From Polynucleobacter sinensis (lineage in GTDB: Bacteria > Pseudomonadota > Gammaproteobacteria > Burkholderiales > Burkholderiaceae), in NCBI RefSeq assembly GCF_001595985.1, contig NZ_LOJJ01000018.1, positions 248,001 through 312,000 of the forward strand: a stretch of 64,000 bases of DNA, read 5' to 3'. Position 1 is the stretch's first letter; every line of letters starts with the position of its first letter. This document shows, piece by piece, positions 1-8,819 of this stretch. Made by a program: the position numbers and the translations under genes. Under the pieces are notes generated by a model. It was not told the DNA's origin. It did not search any database and was given only the letters and a program-made list of their open reading frames with translations.

Positions 1-441
1 ATGATTGAGCAGGCTAGGGCGCAGAAGAAGATGATATTGGTTGACCCTAAGGGCGATGATTACGCTAAATACCGCGGTGCCACTGTATTGACGCCTAATC
101 GCAGTGAATTGCGTCAAGTAGTGGGTCAGTGGACAAGCGAGGAAGATTTAACTAGGCGGGCGCAAGATTTGCGACGCTCCCTTGATCTCCAGGCCTTACT
201 ATTGACTCGATCTGAAGAGGGTATGAGTTTATTTACCGAGGCTGGTGTGAGTCATGTCAAGGCTCAGGCTCGCGAAGTATTTGACGTTTCGGGTGCTGGC
301 GATACGGTGATTGGTACTTTAGCGGTAGCGTTGGCGGCCCAGTGGCCACTTGAAAGAGCAATGTCTTTGGCGAATCGTGCGGGTGGCATTGTTGTTGGAA
401 AATTAGGAACCGCGACGGTGACTTCCGAGGAATTGCAATGA
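1..441 (+). CDS. hldE: D-glycero-beta-D-manno-heptose-7-phosphate kinase, C-terminal part (5' end outside window)
   Basis: This is the C-terminal half of a PfkB-family sugar kinase. It phosphorylates heptose-7-phosphate at C1 during ADP-heptose synthesis for the LPS inner core. The GAGD motif, whose Asp is the catalytic base in PfkB kinases, is at visible residues 98-101. About 146 residues are visible; the family needs roughly 310, so the ATG at base 1 is probably internal and the gene begins upstream. It stops without a cytidylyltransferase domain, so it is the RfaE1/HldA form. Its TGA overlaps the hldD start by 4 bases, which implies translational coupling. Confidence 0.88.
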   Translation: MIEQARAQKKMILVDPKGDDYAKYRGATVLTPNRSELRQVVGQWTSEEDLTRRAQDLRRSLDLQALLLTRSEEGMSLFTEAGVSHVKAQAREVFDVSGAGDTVIGTLAVALAAQWPLERAMSLANRAGGIVVGKLGTATVTSEELQ

Positions 442-1457
442 CTATTATCGTAACGGGCGCCGCTGGATTTATTGGTGCCAATATTGTTCAGGCACTCAAT
501 GCGCGCGGTGAGAAAAATATTATCGCTGTAGATGATTTACGCCCTGCAGATAAATATCGCAATCTTGCTGACTTGGACATCATTGATTATCTCGACAAGG
601 ATGAGTTCCTAGAAGCATTTAGGAGTGGCCGCTTTGGTAAGGTTAAAGCGGTTTTTCATGAGGGCGCATGTTCTGACACCATGGAGACTGATGGCATTTT
701 CATGATGGCTAATAACTTTCGCTACACCATGGATTTGCTTGATATTTGTACCGAGCAAAAGGTGCAACTCTTGTACGCATCTTCGGCTGCAACTTATGGT
801 GGTTCTGATGTATTTGTTGAGAGTCGTGAGCATGAGAAGCCTCTTAATATTTATGGCTACTCTAAGTTCCTGTTTGACCAGGTCATGCGTAAACGCTTTG
901 CTGAGAATGCAAACTCTGCTCAAGTAGTTGGTTTCCGGTATTTCAATGTGTATGGTCCGCGTGAATCACACAAGGGGCGTATGGCTTCTGTTGCCTTTCA
1001 TCAATACCATCAGTACAAAGCGAATGGTAAGGTTAAGCTCTTTGGCGAGTATGGCGGTTATGGGCCTGGCGAGCAAAGTCGTGACTTTGTATCAGTTGAA
1101 GATGTGGTGAAGGTTAATCTTTATTTTTTAGATCATCCTGAAATTAGTGGCATTTTTAATCTTGGCAGTGGTCGCGCGCAACCATTTAATGATGTTGCTC
1201 ATGCGGTAGCAAACGCGATGCGTAAAATCGATAACGCTAACCCCGCTAGCCTAGAAGAGTTGGTTAAAGAAAAGGCGATTGAGTACATCCCATTTCCAGA
1301 CGCTCTTAAGGGGAAGTATCAGTGCTTCACTCAGGCTGATTTAACAAAACTACGCGCTGCCGGATATACAGAGCCTTTCTTAAATGTGGAGCAGGGTGTC
1401 AGCCGTTATATAGCCTGGCTATCGGCCAATGCAGATTTCTTGGCAAGTCCGCTCTAG
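438..1457 (+). CDS. hldD: ADP-L-glycero-D-manno-heptose 6-epimerase
   Basis: This extended short-chain dehydrogenase epimerises ADP-D,D-heptose to ADP-L,D-heptose, the last step before heptose enters the LPS inner core. The NADP-binding GAAGFIG motif is at residues 7-13, and the catalytic Tyr/Lys pair is Y139 and K143 in YGYSK. The length of 339 residues is close to the usual 310-340. It overlaps the upstream heptose kinase by 4 bases, so the two are one operon. Identity is firm from the motifs and from the kinase neighbour. Confidence 0.95.
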   Translation: MTIIVTGAAGFIGANIVQALNARGEKNIIAVDDLRPADKYRNLADLDIIDYLDKDEFLEAFRSGRFGKVKAVFHEGACSDTMETDGIFMMANNFRYTMDLLDICTEQKVQLLYASSAATYGGSDVFVESREHEKPLNIYGYSKFLFDQVMRKRFAENANSAQVVGFRYFNVYGPRESHKGRMASVAFHQYHQYKANGKVKLFGEYGGYGPGEQSRDFVSVEDVVKVNLYFLDHPEISGIFNLGSGRAQPFNDVAHAVANAMRKIDNANPASLEELVKEKAIEYIPFPDALKGKYQCFTQADLTKLRAAGYTEPFLNVEQGVSRYIAWLSANADFLASPL

Positions 1458-1463
1458 TATGAA

Positions 1464-1487
1464 AATGAGGGCCCCTGGGGGTTCATT
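1464..1487 (+). other. Inverted repeat downstream of hldD
   Basis: Outer arms AATGA and TCATT enclose an inner CCCC/GGGG pairing. No T-run follows, so it is a structured spacer rather than a convincing intrinsic terminator. It separates the heptose operon from the CHAT gene. Confidence 0.3.
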
Positions 1488-1574
1488 CAAAGCTTGATAG
1501 GTACCTTACTTAGTTATTCTTTATTTCAAACTATTCACGAGCTACTATGTAACTAATGAAGCTAGGGGGTTAAT

Positions 1575-4500
1575 ATGCGCAAGTACTTCACTGTTCAGTT
1601 ATTTCTGCTGTATTGTTGCCTCCCGCTTTTTTCTAGTAGCACTTTAGCTAATACCACTCGGGATGAGGTAAGTATTGAAAGTATCAAAGCTCCTCCTAGG
1701 GATGTTAAGGATATTCTCAGATTAGTAGAGCAAACTAAGCCGGATTTAGCGGTAGTTGAGCGGGCTAAAAAAATCATCGCGATGCCTGTGCCCAGCGCTC
1801 AGGATAATGAAGAATTAAATCATTTTTATAGAAGGCGATCAGCCGCGTTTGAGGATCTTGGTAATACCAGTGAGGCATTAAAAAATCTAGAAATTGCTGT
1901 TAAACAGCACCCATCAAAAAATCCTAAGCTGTATTTGGGTGATCTAATTGATCTTAGCGTCCTGGAGAATTCTGCTGGTAAGCAATCGCTTGCAATTAAC
2001 TACATTCAGCAAGCCCAAGCTTACCAATTATCAACCCTGCCCAATTTGACTGGATTCCAAATAACCATGGGCAGACTCCTTAGTTCCTATTATTCCTATT
2101 CAGGTAATTTTGAGGCTGCAAAGAAGGCTTTGGATGCTTTAGAGGCTACTTTAAATACTTTGAGACGGACAAAGGCTTTTACGAATTATGGCCCATTCTG
2201 GGAATCTAATTATGAGAGCGCTCGGGGTATTTATTATTCCACGCAAGGGCAATGGGTTGAGAGTGAGAGGTCTTTGAGAAAGGCGATTTTTTTGCTTGAA
2301 GCACAGTATGAAAAAGTCAAACATAATGCCAACAAAATTGATATAGCAAGCGATGAGGTACGCACTGCATCGGATCCAATGAATAACCCTCGAATTTACG
2401 TTACTCAAATTGCTAATAGAGAGTTAAATTTAGCAAATGTTTTATTGAGGCAGCGAAGGCTAATAGACGCTGAATTTTATGCTCGTAAGTCCATCACACT
2501 TTCATTATCAAGCTTTGGATCAAATTCAATTGAGGTTGCTCGTGGCCTTCGTACGCTTGCTGTAATTGTGAATGAGCAAGGTCGATATCCTGAAGCTGTA
2601 GCACTTTCCAAGGTTGCATTAAATACGGTTAAGGCTGCAGGTGCGGATGGCGCAAATGGCACTCTTGCTCTAGCCCGAAGATCTCTAGGTGCATCACTTG
2701 TGGCGGATGGAAAATATGCCGAAGCTAATCAAGTTTTTGATGAGATGGTTGCTGGAATTAAAACTGACCCTGAGATGGCAAAGACATACCGGCTGGGTGA
2801 CTTCGATTGGGTTTTGGCGTCCCTGAAGATTGGGAAATCTAAGCAAGCATATGAGATGTCCAATAGAATGACTCAGGATCTCGAGGGTATATCCGATAAG
2901 AATTCGCCTAGACTTGCAATGGCGCGCGCATTTAAGGCTGCAAGCTTACAGGCTGAGGGGAGACAGTCGGAAGCAGATGAGGCGTTTAAAGCTTCGATCC
3001 CTATCTTGATAGATCAAGCGCGAAATGATGCCGAGAATGATACAGCGAGTATTAGACAACAACAACGCATGGCGTTTCTGCTAGAGAGTTATTTAGCTTC
3101 CTTAGCGCTAGCCGCGAAGGGAGATTCTTCTCAAGCTTCATTGGCGGCGGCTCAGGCTTTCCAGGTTGCAGATATTGCTAGAGGCAGCGCTGTTCAGAGG
3201 GCTTTAACTGCAAGTGCAGCGCGTGCAAATATTCAGGATCCTCAACTTGCTGGTCTGGCAAGGCAAGAGCAGGATTTGCAAAGAAGAATCAATACCTTAT
3301 CGGAATTGCTAACGGGGTTGCGTTCGGCATCACCCGATCAGCAGTTACCCGCAGTGCAGGGAAAAATTCAGTCTGATCTTGAGGTATTTAAATCTCAGCG
3401 TGAAGCGCTTAAAAAAGAGATTGAGAAAAAATTTCCTGATTATGCAGAACTTGTTGAGCCAAAACCAGCCACGATTGAGCGTACTCAGCGCTTATTGAAG
3501 GCTGACGAAGTTCTCGTTTCTTGGTATTTTGCCGAAAATGTCGGATATGTTTGGGCGATAGGCAAGCAGGGCGCCTCCCAATTTTCTCAATTACCAATTG
3601 GTCGCAAGCAAATGGCCGCCCAAGTTGCGCAATTAAGGAAGGCGCTGGACCCTGGGGTGTCAACAATCGATGAAATACCAGCGTTTGATGTAGTCCTTGC
3701 CTATAAGCTTTATCAAACAATTTTGGCGCCAGTGGAGGCGGGTTTTAAGGGCAAGAAAGTCATGTTGGTTGTTCCTCATGCAGAGCTTGGCCAGCTGCCA
3801 ATTTCCTTGTTGGTTACCCAGGCGATAGCTCAGCCTGCAAAGGGAGGCCCCATTACTTTTGAGGGATATAAGTCTGTACCTTGGCTTACTAGGGAAATTG
3901 CAGTCGCCCAGGTTCCCTCTGTAACTGCGCTAACCGCCCTGAGAAGTCTTCCTGAGGGTAACTCAAATAGGAAAAATTTTATTGGCTTTGGAGATCCTTA
4001 CTTTAGTGGCGCTCAAGAAAGGAATGCTCAAAAATCAGCTTCAACACAGTTGGCTACCCGTGGTAGACCTCTTGCACTAAGAAGTGTTCCTAAAACTGCG
4101 GGTGTTAGCTCTGCAGAGTTGGCTCTTTTACCGCGATTGCCGGACACTAGTCTGGAGATTGAGGAGATTGGCAAAGTGGTTGGGGCACAGTCTAGCGATA
4201 TATTTTTGCATAAGCAGGCAAGCGTGAAGCAGGTGACATCAATGGATTTGTCAGATCGCAAAGTTATCATGTTTTCGACTCATGGCTTAGTTCCTGGCGA
4301 GCTCAATGGGTTGACTCAGCCTGCGCTTGCAATGTCATCCCCTGAGGTAACAGGGGACCAAGATGATGGCCTATTAACAATGGACAAAGTGATTGCTTTG
4401 AAGTTAGACGCTGATTGGGTGGTTCTTTCTGCATGCAATACTGCGGCAGGCGAGGGTGCTGGCTCAGAGGCTGTTTCTGGCTTGGGTAGAGCATTCTTTT

Positions 4501-4739
4501 TTGCTGGAGCTAAAGCGCTTTTAGTTTCTAATTGGCCAGTGGATTCAGTGGCATCAAGACAATTGATGACGGACTTATTCAAACGCCAACAGCAAAATCA
4601 AGGGCTCCCAAAGTCTGAAGCTTTGCGTCAGGCGATGCTTAATCAAGTCGACCAAGGGGGCATGAGGGAGGGTGGAGCCATGAAATATTCTTATGCCCAC
4701 CCTTTGTTTTGGGCTCCCTTTGTGGTTGTAGGTGATTGA
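1575..4739 (+). CDS. Secreted TPR-repeat CHAT-domain (caspase-like) protein
   Basis: This 1054-residue protein has an N-terminal signal peptide of about 25 residues (hydrophobic core near 8-20), so it is probably periplasmic or membrane-tethered. Residues about 85-560 form helical TPR-like repeats, and about 555-645 are charged and coiled-coil-like. Residues about 660-1054 are a CHAT domain, a clan CD (caspase-like) peptidase fold. The expected catalytic dyad is intact: His903 in STHG and Cys954 in LSACNTA. An AGGGGG-like ribosome site precedes the ATG. It is probably the first gene of an operon with the next two. CHAT proteins cleave partner proteins after a trigger; here substrate and trigger are unknown. 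The signal peptide argues against a cytoplasmic defence role. Confidence 0.85.
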   Translation: MRKYFTVQLFLLYCCLPLFSSSTLANTTRDEVSIESIKAPPRDVKDILRLVEQTKPDLAVVERAKKIIAMPVPSAQDNEELNHFYRRRSAAFEDLGNTSEALKNLEIAVKQHPSKNPKLYLGDLIDLSVLENSAGKQSLAINYIQQAQAYQLSTLPNLTGFQITMGRLLSSYYSYSGNFEAAKKALDALEATLNTLRRTKAFTNYGPFWESNYESARGIYYSTQGQWVESERSLRKAIFLLEAQYEKVKHNANKIDIASDEVRTASDPMNNPRIYVTQIANRELNLANVLLRQRRLIDAEFYARKSITLSLSSFGSNSIEVARGLRTLAVIVNEQGRYPEAVALSKVALNTVKAAGADGANGTLALARRSLGASLVADGKYAEANQVFDEMVAGIKTDPEMAKTYRLGDFDWVLASLKIGKSKQAYEMSNRMTQDLEGISDKNSPRLAMARAFKAASLQAEGRQSEADEAFKASIPILIDQARNDAENDTASIRQQQRMAFLLESYLASLALAAKGDSSQASLAAAQAFQVADIARGSAVQRALTASAARANIQDPQLAGLARQEQDLQRRINTLSELLTGLRSASPDQQLPAVQGKIQSDLEVFKSQREALKKEIEKKFPDYAELVEPKPATIERTQRLLKADEVLVSWYFAENVGYVWAIGKQGASQFSQLPIGRKQMAAQVAQLRKALDPGVSTIDEIPAFDVVLAYKLYQTILAPVEAGFKGKKVMLVVPHAELGQLPISLLVTQAIAQPAKGGPITFEGYKSVPWLTREIAVAQVPSVTALTALRSLPEGNSNRKNFIGFGDPYFSGAQERNAQKSASTQLATRGRPLALRSVPKTAGVSSAELALLPRLPDTSLEIEEIGKVVGAQSSDIFLHKQASVKQVTSMDLSDRKVIMFSTHGLVPGELNGLTQPALAMSSPEVTGDQDDGLLTMDKVIALKLDADWVVLSACNTAAGEGAGSEAVSGLGRAFFFAGAKALLVSNWPVDSVASRQLMTDLFKRQQQNQGLPKSEALRQAMLNQVDQGGMREGGAMKYSYAHPLFWAPFVVVGD

Positions 4740-4783
4740 TTTGGTATTGTGTAATGATTGATTCTTAATGATCTGAGGTATTT

Positions 4784-5221
4784 ATGAAATTTATTCAATT
4801 TTTTGCTGCATCACTTTTTCTGCTTGCCGCACAAATAGCATTTTCAGCACCTTTAATTAGTCCAAAAGAGGCAGCACTCCCAGCGGCTTCTGGCGCATTG
4901 GCAACACGTGGTATTTCTCGAGGGCCTTCAGTCAAGCTGGCTTCCCCTGAGGCTGATGTTCCCGTAAACTCCCCGATTGATTTTAAGGTTCATTTTGAGG
5001 CGCGCGGTGAGGGAAAAATTGATCCCAATTCTGTCAAGGTAATCTATATGAAATCCCCTTTTGTAGACCTAACTCCTCGACTGAAAAGCGCGATTAGCGC
5101 AAGTGGTATTGATTTTGCAAAGGCGGATATACCTCCAGGAACCCACATGATCCGGGTAACAGTGAAAGATGTTGATGGGCGAGAAACAAATTCAGTATTT
5201 ACTTTGAATGTTGCTAAATAA
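4784..5221 (+). CDS. Small secreted protein with Ig-like beta domain, unknown function
   Basis: A 145-residue protein with a clear signal peptide (hydrophobic residues about 4-20, likely cleaved near AFSA). The mature part begins with a low-complexity Ala-rich linker. It then has an Ig-like beta-sandwich pattern from about residue 45 (SPEADVPVNSPIDFKVHF, ending VKDVDGRETNSVFTLNV). There are no cysteines or catalytic motifs. It starts 44 bases after the CHAT gene with a TGAGG ribosome site. Its TAA shares a base with the ATG of the next gene (TAATG), so the two are coupled. An adaptor or substrate of the CHAT protein is an inference from position only. Confidence 0.72.
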   Translation: MKFIQFFAASLFLLAAQIAFSAPLISPKEAALPAASGALATRGISRGPSVKLASPEADVPVNSPIDFKVHFEARGEGKIDPNSVKVIYMKSPFVDLTPRLKSAISASGIDFAKADIPPGTHMIRVTVKDVDGRETNSVFTLNVAK

Positions 5222-6009
5222 TGGATTGCCCATTTTGTCTCTCTGAAATTGCTGAGGAGGCTACAGTTTGCAAAGTCTGTACTCGAGATGTCTACTTATT
5301 TAAGCCAATGATGGCTAAGGTAGTTGAGCTAGAGAAGCGTCTCGAACAAATTCCAAATCAAGAAGCCTATGAGCATCGTATTGCCGAATTGCAGTTATTG
5401 CTTGATGAGCAAGCTGAAAAATATGCTCAACCTAGAAGTCTCGCTAAGTCTTTGCTTGATATTTTTACTTACATAGGCGTTCCTCTTCTGTTTTTATTGG
5501 CCGCACATGGGCTCATTACCATTGTGTATGACACCAAGCCTTTGTATTTGAGGTTGATATCAATTGTGTTGCCTTTACCTTTTGGTTATTTCCTGTTTAA
5601 GAGTGCACCACGCAAGCTATTCCCATGGTTTATTGGGGTGGTATTTTTGGCAATAGCGTCCGTAATTGGAATGAGTTGGATGACTTCGCTCGTAGATGGT
5701 TCTCCCATTTGGCCTCAAAATGGCTTTGAATGGCGCGAAGTTTTAGAGTACTCGGCAAGTATTGCCTTTAGTTTTCTAACTGGGATGCTATTGGGGGGTG
5801 TTGCTTATGCAAGCAGACAGCGTCATCTTCGAGCGGCATTAATCAACCCATTCCTAAAAGTGGTTGTTGGCGGATTAGGCGGGGCGCAAATTTCTCCTGC
5901 TAGTCTTCATAGTACGCTAAAAAAAATGCAGGAATATGGTGGAACAATTGTTGCTCTTGGAACCACCATCGTATCTATCTATACTGGCTTAAAGGGAATT
6001 ATTGGTTAA
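5221..6009 (+). CDS. Zinc-ribbon, coiled-coil, multi-pass membrane protein of unknown function
   Basis: A 262-residue protein. Residues 3-20 hold two CxxC pairs (CPFC and CKVC), a zinc-ribbon signature. Residues about 30-75 are a charged coiled coil. Four hydrophobic segments follow, at about 80-105, 112-130, 133-155 and 175-198, and a glycine-rich amphipathic C-terminus near 210-262. The ribbon probably faces the cytoplasm. It has no good ribosome site of its own and starts inside the stop of the previous gene, so translation is probably coupled. Together with the two secreted proteins upstream it could link an envelope event to the cytoplasm, but nothing in the sequence proves that. Confidence 0.75.
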   Translation: MDCPFCLSEIAEEATVCKVCTRDVYLFKPMMAKVVELEKRLEQIPNQEAYEHRIAELQLLLDEQAEKYAQPRSLAKSLLDIFTYIGVPLLFLLAAHGLITIVYDTKPLYLRLISIVLPLPFGYFLFKSAPRKLFPWFIGVVFLAIASVIGMSWMTSLVDGSPIWPQNGFEWREVLEYSASIAFSFLTGMLLGGVAYASRQRHLRAALINPFLKVVVGGLGGAQISPASLHSTLKKMQEYGGTIVALGTTIVSIYTGLKGIIG

Positions 6010-6017
6010 GTAGGAAA

Positions 6018-6045
6018 TCATTGATTCATTTGTAGCTCTTATAAT
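6018..6045 (+). promoter_or_regulatory. Candidate promoter upstream of the comEA-like gene
   Basis: A perfect TATAAT lies at 6040-6045. The best-spaced -35 is the poor TCATTG at 6018-6023 (16-base spacer). TTGATT at 6021 is a better match but only 13 bases away. A start near 6052 would put the terminator at 6082 inside the leader. Confidence 0.4.
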
Positions 6046-6081
6046 TTGGTCAACAACCTTTATTTCCATTCGTTGTAACTG

Positions 6082-6113
6082 ATCCACTTGCACCTTGTGT
6101 GAGTGGATTTTTT
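6082..6113 (+). terminator. Intrinsic terminator just upstream of the comEA-like gene
   Basis: Twelve-pair stem ATCCACTTGCAC (6082-6093) with GTGTGAGTGGAT (6097-6108), including two G-U pairs. It has a 3-base loop and an uninterrupted T-run. It ends the CHAT operon and leaves under 25 bases before the next start codon. Confidence 0.8.
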
Positions 6114-6132
6114 ATTTATTAATGGAGATTAA

Positions 6133-6528
6133 ATGAGTCAATTATTAAAGTCCTTACTATTTGCTGCCATGATTGCGGTGTCAGGTTTGAGCGCGGCGAA
6201 CCCTATAAATGTCAATACTGCCACTCAATCCGAGTTGGAGAGCATTAAAGGTATCGGACCATCCAAAGCGAAAACTATTATTGCCGAGCGCTTGGATGGA
6301 GGGCATTTTCAAGATGCCAATGATTTGCAAAAACGGGTTCGCGGTATTGGTATGAAGTCAGTGGAAAAGATGGTGGATAACGGATTAACCATTGAGGCTC
6401 CTGGCGCTTTTCGCGAGCCCAATGGCCGCACCAGTAAGGAGGGCTCCAGCTCTAGAGGGCGTGGTTCGCGTGGCCAGAATGGTTCTCGCAATCATGCGGA
6501 TCGTGCGGGGCCAAATCGCCGAAATTAA
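6133..6528 (+). CDS. ComEA-like helix-hairpin-helix protein with basic C-terminal tail
   Basis: A 131-residue protein with a signal peptide (about 1-21, ending near SAAN). A ComEA-type helix-hairpin-helix domain spans about 22-90 (INVNTATQSELESIKGIGPS). ComEA proteins bind incoming double-stranded DNA in the periplasm during transformation. The tail, about residues 95-131, is rich in Arg, Gly, Ser and Asn and looks disordered. Many ComEA homologs stop soon after the domain, so the tail is notable. AATGGAG supplies the ribosome site. No other competence gene is in the window, so a role in DNA uptake is family-based inference. Confidence 0.85.
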   Translation: MSQLLKSLLFAAMIAVSGLSAANPINVNTATQSELESIKGIGPSKAKTIIAERLDGGHFQDANDLQKRVRGIGMKSVEKMVDNGLTIEAPGAFREPNGRTSKEGSSSRGRGSRGQNGSRNHADRAGPNRRN

Positions 6529-6569
6529 GCCCTTTTATGTCTAGTCCCGCTTATGGCTAAAATGGCTTT

Positions 6570-7481
6570 ATGAGCACACCTTCTTACTTAACTATTTCAC
6601 AGACCGTGGGTAATACACCCTTGGTTCGTTTGCAGCGTATTCCTGGCGCAGAAAACGATTCTAAAAATAATCTGATCTTAGGGAAGTTGGAGGGTAACAA
6701 TCCGGCCGGGTCGGTTAAAGACCGACCTGCGCTGTCGATGATTATGCGCGCTCAAGAGCGTGGTGAAATTAAACCTGGCGATACGCTTATCGAGGCTACT
6801 AGCGGCAACACTGGTATTGCATTGGCAATGACAGCCGCTATGCTAGGCTACAAAATGGTTTTAGTTATGCCCGAAAATCAAAGTATTGAGCGCAGACAGA
6901 GTATGGCCGCTTATGGCGCTGAGCTAATTCTGACTGCCGCTTCTGGTGGTATGGAGTTTGCGCGAGACTACGCTCTTCAATTGCAAAAAGAAGGTCGCGG
7001 TAAATTGCTTGACCAGTTTGCCAATCCAGATAATCCACGCGCCCATATTGAGACTACTGGCCCAGAAATTTGGCGCGATACCGATGGTCAAATTACCCAT
7101 TTTGTTTCTGCAATGGGAACGACTGGAACGATTACTGGTGTATCGACCTATTTGAAGTCCATGAATCCAGCGATTCAGATTATCGGCGCACAGCCAGAAG
7201 AGGGCTCTCAAATCCCCGGAATTCGTAAATGGGCTCCGGAGTATCTTCCTAAGATTTATCAAGGGGATAGGGTGGATCGTATTGAGTATGTTACCCAAGC
7301 GGATGCTGAGGAAATGGCTCGCCGACTGGCTGCAGAAGAAGGTATTTTTTGCGGCATCTCTGCTGGCGGCGCTCTTGTGGTTGCGTTAAGGATTGCTCGT
7401 CAAGTTGAGAATGCCACGATAGTTTTTATTGTGTGCGATCGGGGCGATCGCTATCTCTCTACGGGCGTTTTTCCAGCATAA
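6570..7481 (+). CDS. cysM: Cysteine synthase B (O-acetylserine sulfhydrylase)
   Basis: A fold-type II PLP enzyme that makes L-cysteine from O-acetylserine and sulfide or thiosulfate. Lys50 in NPAGSVKDRP is the PLP Schiff-base lysine, EATSGNTG near residue 75 is the substrate loop, and GISAGGA near the C-terminus binds cofactor phosphate. The length of 303 residues matches CysM, which is shorter than many CysK proteins. It stands alone, 41 bases after the comEA-like gene, and converges on mltB with a 7-base gap and no clear terminator. Confidence 0.93.
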   Translation: MSTPSYLTISQTVGNTPLVRLQRIPGAENDSKNNLILGKLEGNNPAGSVKDRPALSMIMRAQERGEIKPGDTLIEATSGNTGIALAMTAAMLGYKMVLVMPENQSIERRQSMAAYGAELILTAASGGMEFARDYALQLQKEGRGKLLDQFANPDNPRAHIETTGPEIWRDTDGQITHFVSAMGTTGTITGVSTYLKSMNPAIQIIGAQPEEGSQIPGIRKWAPEYLPKIYQGDRVDRIEYVTQADAEEMARRLAAEEGIFCGISAGGALVVALRIARQVENATIVFIVCDRGDRYLSTGVFPA

Positions 7482-7488
7482 TATTTGC

Positions 7489-8736
7489 CTAGGTTTGCTT
7501 TAACTTTTTCTTGTTGCTCGTCTTCTTGGGCTTCACTTCCTTAGTGCTTGATTTGATAGGTGTTACTGGCACCACACTTTGATTTTTGTATCCCAACGCT
7601 TCAGCGAATTCCGCAACACTTTGTGCGTAAAAATAACTACGGTTGTATTGCACAATAGTTAGAAAATTATTTAAGCCAACCACATAGCGCACCTGATCAT
7701 TGCCATCTTTGTCTGGATAAGGCAAGTCAACAATCAGTGCTTTACTCTGCGGCGCAACCCCACCTGCCTGTAGATCGCCCTGGGCCTTTATCAAAATCCC
7801 TTTCGTGATAAGTTCTTCAACGGAATACTTTAATTGAGGCTCGCCGTCAGCAAGGGCTTTAGCTGCATTAATTCCGGATTCTGGTATGGGAAAGTAAATC
7901 GGCATCCCGGGTTGCCATCCATGCTTTTTCATGAAATTCGCAACGCTGGCAATGGCATCTTTAGGAGATTGTTTAAGGTCAATGTAACCATCACCATCTC
8001 CGTCGACTGCAAAGCTACGGATGCTGCTGGGCATAAATTGGGGTAAGCCAATAGCGCCAGCGTAGGAGCTATTTTGATTTAGGCAGGCGTTAAAGCGGCT
8101 TGGATTAACTTCTTTATTGGTGTTCTTGGCCGGAAGATTTCCACCTGCCTCAGCCCAGCATAAAAGGATAAGTTCCCGAAGTTGATCTTTAAAGAGCTGC
8201 TCTCGGCTTAATTTGTTTGGAGTATCTGGGTAGCTAAATGCCAGGGTGGATAGAACATCCTTGACCCGAAAATTCCCAGTTTGTCGCCCATAGATGGTTT
8301 CGATGCCGATGATGGCCACAATGAGCTCTGCGGGCACCCCTGACTCCTGTTCTATTTGGGAGAGGTAGGCTCGGTTTTGCTCCCAAAAGCTGTTGCCAGC
8401 CTTGAGGCGTACTGGCTCAATAAACCGTTTGCGATAGGCTACCCAGTTCTTTTTAAAGGTGCTCGATGGGGGTAACACCAATTTCCGAATCGAGGGAATC
8501 GTTTTAGCATCAGAAAAGCTGGATTCTAGGGTAGCCAACGGGATTTTCTGATTTTGAGCTACTTGGGCTAAGAGTTCGCTCAGGTTTTGACTAAAGCGGG
8601 CTTCTGAAGCTACATCCTCGGACTGGTTTACGATAGTCTCTTTAGGTTCCGGCTTTTGAATTGGTGCGGTAGAGCAGGCGCTTAAGAACAGTGTCAAGAG
8701 CAGGATTGAGGTGAGGTAGGAAGCGCGAAAATTCAT
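7489..8736 (-). CDS. mltB: Lytic murein transglycosylase B, lipoprotein
   Basis: Cleaves the MurNAc-GlcNAc bond of peptidoglycan to give 1,6-anhydro ends. The lipobox LSAC puts the lipidated cysteine at residue 21, which suggests outer-membrane anchoring. The catalytic Glu is in GIETIYG. GLPQFMPSSIRSFAVDGDGD is the typical MltB segment, with the Ca-binding-like loop. The C-terminus is a lysine-rich tail. The length of 415 residues is somewhat over the 360 of E. coli MltB. The anhydro-muropeptides it makes feed the NagZ pathway encoded at 60278. Confidence 0.92.
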   Translation of the reverse strand: MNFRASYLTSILLLTLFLSACSTAPIQKPEPKETIVNQSEDVASEARFSQNLSELLAQVAQNQKIPLATLESSFSDAKTIPSIRKLVLPPSSTFKKNWVAYRKRFIEPVRLKAGNSFWEQNRAYLSQIEQESGVPAELIVAIIGIETIYGRQTGNFRVKDVLSTLAFSYPDTPNKLSREQLFKDQLRELILLCWAEAGGNLPAKNTNKEVNPSRFNACLNQNSSYAGAIGLPQFMPSSIRSFAVDGDGDGYIDLKQSPKDAIASVANFMKKHGWQPGMPIYFPIPESGINAAKALADGEPQLKYSVEELITKGILIKAQGDLQAGGVAPQSKALIVDLPYPDKDGNDQVRYVVGLNNFLTIVQYNRSYFYAQSVAEFAEALGYKNQSVVPVTPIKSSTKEVKPKKTSNKKKLKQT

Positions 8737-8819
8737 GAATAGACGGATGGGTTTTTGATCAGCGGTTGGACTAAATTACATTATAAAAATTACAGTTTTG
8801 CTATTGAGGATTTCTAGTA

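Noticed and set aside
1464..1487. Hairpin after hldD as a terminator
   Set aside because: No T-run follows and the pairing has an internal loop.
1575..4739. CHAT protein as a Craspase-like (type III-E) or gasdermin-activating defence protease
   Set aside because: It has a signal peptide, and there are no Cas, gasdermin or mobile genes nearby.
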